DNA of 16,195 nt from Chloroflexota bacterium (GTDB lineage: Bacteria; Chloroflexota; Dehalococcoidia; UBA1127; JACQUN01): contig JACQUN010000101.1 of NCBI GenBank assembly GCA_016210285.1, positions 1-16,195 on the forward strand, given 5' to 3'. Under the pieces are notes generated by a model. That model was given only the letters and a program-made list of their open reading frames with translations, did not search any database and had not been told where the DNA came from. Below, one piece after another: positions 15,298 to 16,195 of the stretch (the first letter of the stretch is position 1; every line of letters starts with the position of its first letter). A program made the translations under genes and the position numbers.

Positions 15298-16149
15298 TTG
15301 CCAGAGGCCCCCGACCTCCAGGTCATCAAGGAGTTCCTGGAACGGACCCTGCCCGGCCAGGTCGTCGCCCGCGCCCAGGTTCTGAGACCCATCGTCCTGC
15401 GTTCCCTCGCCTCCGCCAGCTTCACCGAAGACGTGATAGGGCGGCAGTTTGCCGGGTTGTGGCGCCGCGGCAAGCTGCTGGGGTTGGAGCTCTCGGAGGC
15501 CGGACCCAGGGCAGCGAAGGGGCAACGGCTCCTGGTCATCAATCCCATGCTGAGCGGCGGTCTCCACTACTGTCGGCCCTCAGAGCGCCTCTCCCGCAGC
15601 ACTTTCCTTGTCCTCGCCCTCTCCGACGGAATGGAGCTACGCTACTTCGATGAGGACCAAATGGGGATGGTGTACTACCTTGCCCCGGAGCAGCTCTCCT
15701 CCGTCCCGCGTCTCACGGAGCAGGGGCCAGATGTCCTGGACCACCAGCTCTCCTTTGAGGAGTTCAAGGCTCGACTCAAGCCCCACCGTGGGGAGACCAA
15801 AGGGGTTCTCACGCGGGGCGGCTTCATCGCCGGCATCGGCAACGCCTACGCCGACGAGATCCTCTTTGCGGCCGGCCTCTTCCCTTTCCGCAAGACTCGC
15901 ACGCTGAAGGAACCAGAACTCCAGCGCCTCCACCAGGCCACGTACGCCGTGCCCACGCAGGCGGTGGCAGTGCTGCGGGAGCGGGTCGGGAAGGACATTC
16001 ACCTCAAGGTCCGGGACTTCCTTCAAGTCCACGGGAAGGGGGACCAGCCTTGCCCCCGCTGCGGCGCCCGCATCACCAGCATCACTGCCAACGGGCGCCT
16101 CACCAACTACTGCCGCCGCTGCCAGCCCGGCAGCCTCTTCCGTACCTAG
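15298..16149 (+). CDS. Fpg/Nei-family DNA glycosylase (MutM-like)
   Basis: Enzymes of this family cut oxidised bases from DNA and nick the abasic site. The mature N-terminus must be Pro followed by Glu, and reading from TTG 15298 gives Met-Pro-Glu, so the start is fixed by the catalytic residues. GGAG (15288-15291) lies 6 bases upstream, and the rpoD stop is 3 bases away. The beta-hairpin lysine is RRGK59. The helix-two-turn-helix is FIAGIGNAYADEILFAAG (176-193). The zinc finger has Cys252, Cys255, Cys272 and Cys275, with Arg267 in NGRLTNYC. Length is 283, near the usual 270-290. The lesion loops differ from classical MutM: SGGLHYC replaces TGRL-like sequence and DEDQMG replaces DPRRFG. It is therefore a divergent branch, and the preferred lesion (8-oxoguanine or oxidised pyrimidines) cannot be set from sequence. 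It is the third gene of dnaG-rpoD-glycosylase. Confidence 0.93.
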   Translation: MPEAPDLQVIKEFLERTLPGQVVARAQVLRPIVLRSLASASFTEDVIGRQFAGLWRRGKLLGLELSEAGPRAAKGQRLLVINPMLSGGLHYCRPSERLSRSTFLVLALSDGMELRYFDEDQMGMVYYLAPEQLSSVPRLTEQGPDVLDHQLSFEEFKARLKPHRGETKGVLTRGGFIAGIGNAYADEILFAAGLFPFRKTRTLKEPELQRLHQATYAVPTQAVAVLRERVGKDIHLKVRDFLQVHGKGDQPCPRCGARITSITANGRLTNYCRRCQPGSLFRT

Positions 16150-16195
16150 TGTCCTGAGTTGTTAATTCGTTGAATAAATGCAGCGACTGTTGGGC

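Overview
The window looks like part of a chromosome of a GC-rich, free-living bacterium, most likely from the Chloroflexota, class Dehalococcoidia or a relative. This is inferred from gene order (PEP synthase, dGTPase-like HD protein, DnaG primase, primary sigma factor), which I recall from memory as the order in Dehalococcoides; I could not search for it. Coding density is high and almost every gene is housekeeping. I saw no tRNA, rRNA, CRISPR array, transposase or phage gene.

Layout. 103-2154 (+) encodes an EF-G-like translational GTPase of the EF-G2 type. Facing it on the minus strand is an etfB-etfA pair (electron transfer flavoprotein, 4659-2824) followed by an unrecognised 145-residue protein (2704-2267). 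A near-consensus promoter drives etfBA, and a 10-bp perfect hairpin separates etfA from the unknown gene. Divergent from etfB, a plus-strand gene at 4848-6164 encodes a membrane-anchored protein with a coiled coil and a HExxH...E zinc-peptidase motif. Then comes an orphan ABC-transporter ATPase (6384-7301) with no permease beside it.

A 421-base non-coding stretch (7302-7722) carries two promoter candidates and a long leader that may be structured, and it leads into phosphoenolpyruvate synthase (7723-10005). An HD-domain dNTP triphosphohydrolase (10108-11178) follows; its -10 box lies so near the start codon that the mRNA is probably leaderless. Two small unrecognised genes of visibly lower GC (11186-11491 and 11519-11872) sit next, the second overlapping the dnaG start in an ATGA. 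The macromolecular-synthesis cluster dnaG-rpoD is extended by an Fpg/Nei-family DNA glycosylase that begins with TTG 3 bases after rpoD.

Working together: from about 10.1 kb on, the genes form a replication, transcription and repair block (dNTP pool control, primer synthesis, sigma factor, oxidised-base excision), tightly packed and probably co-transcribed. The left half concerns translation, electron transfer from acyl-CoA or similar dehydrogenases, and envelope functions. No known defence or mobile system is present. The least explained parts are the two small genes in front of dnaG, the pps leader, and the HExxH protein.
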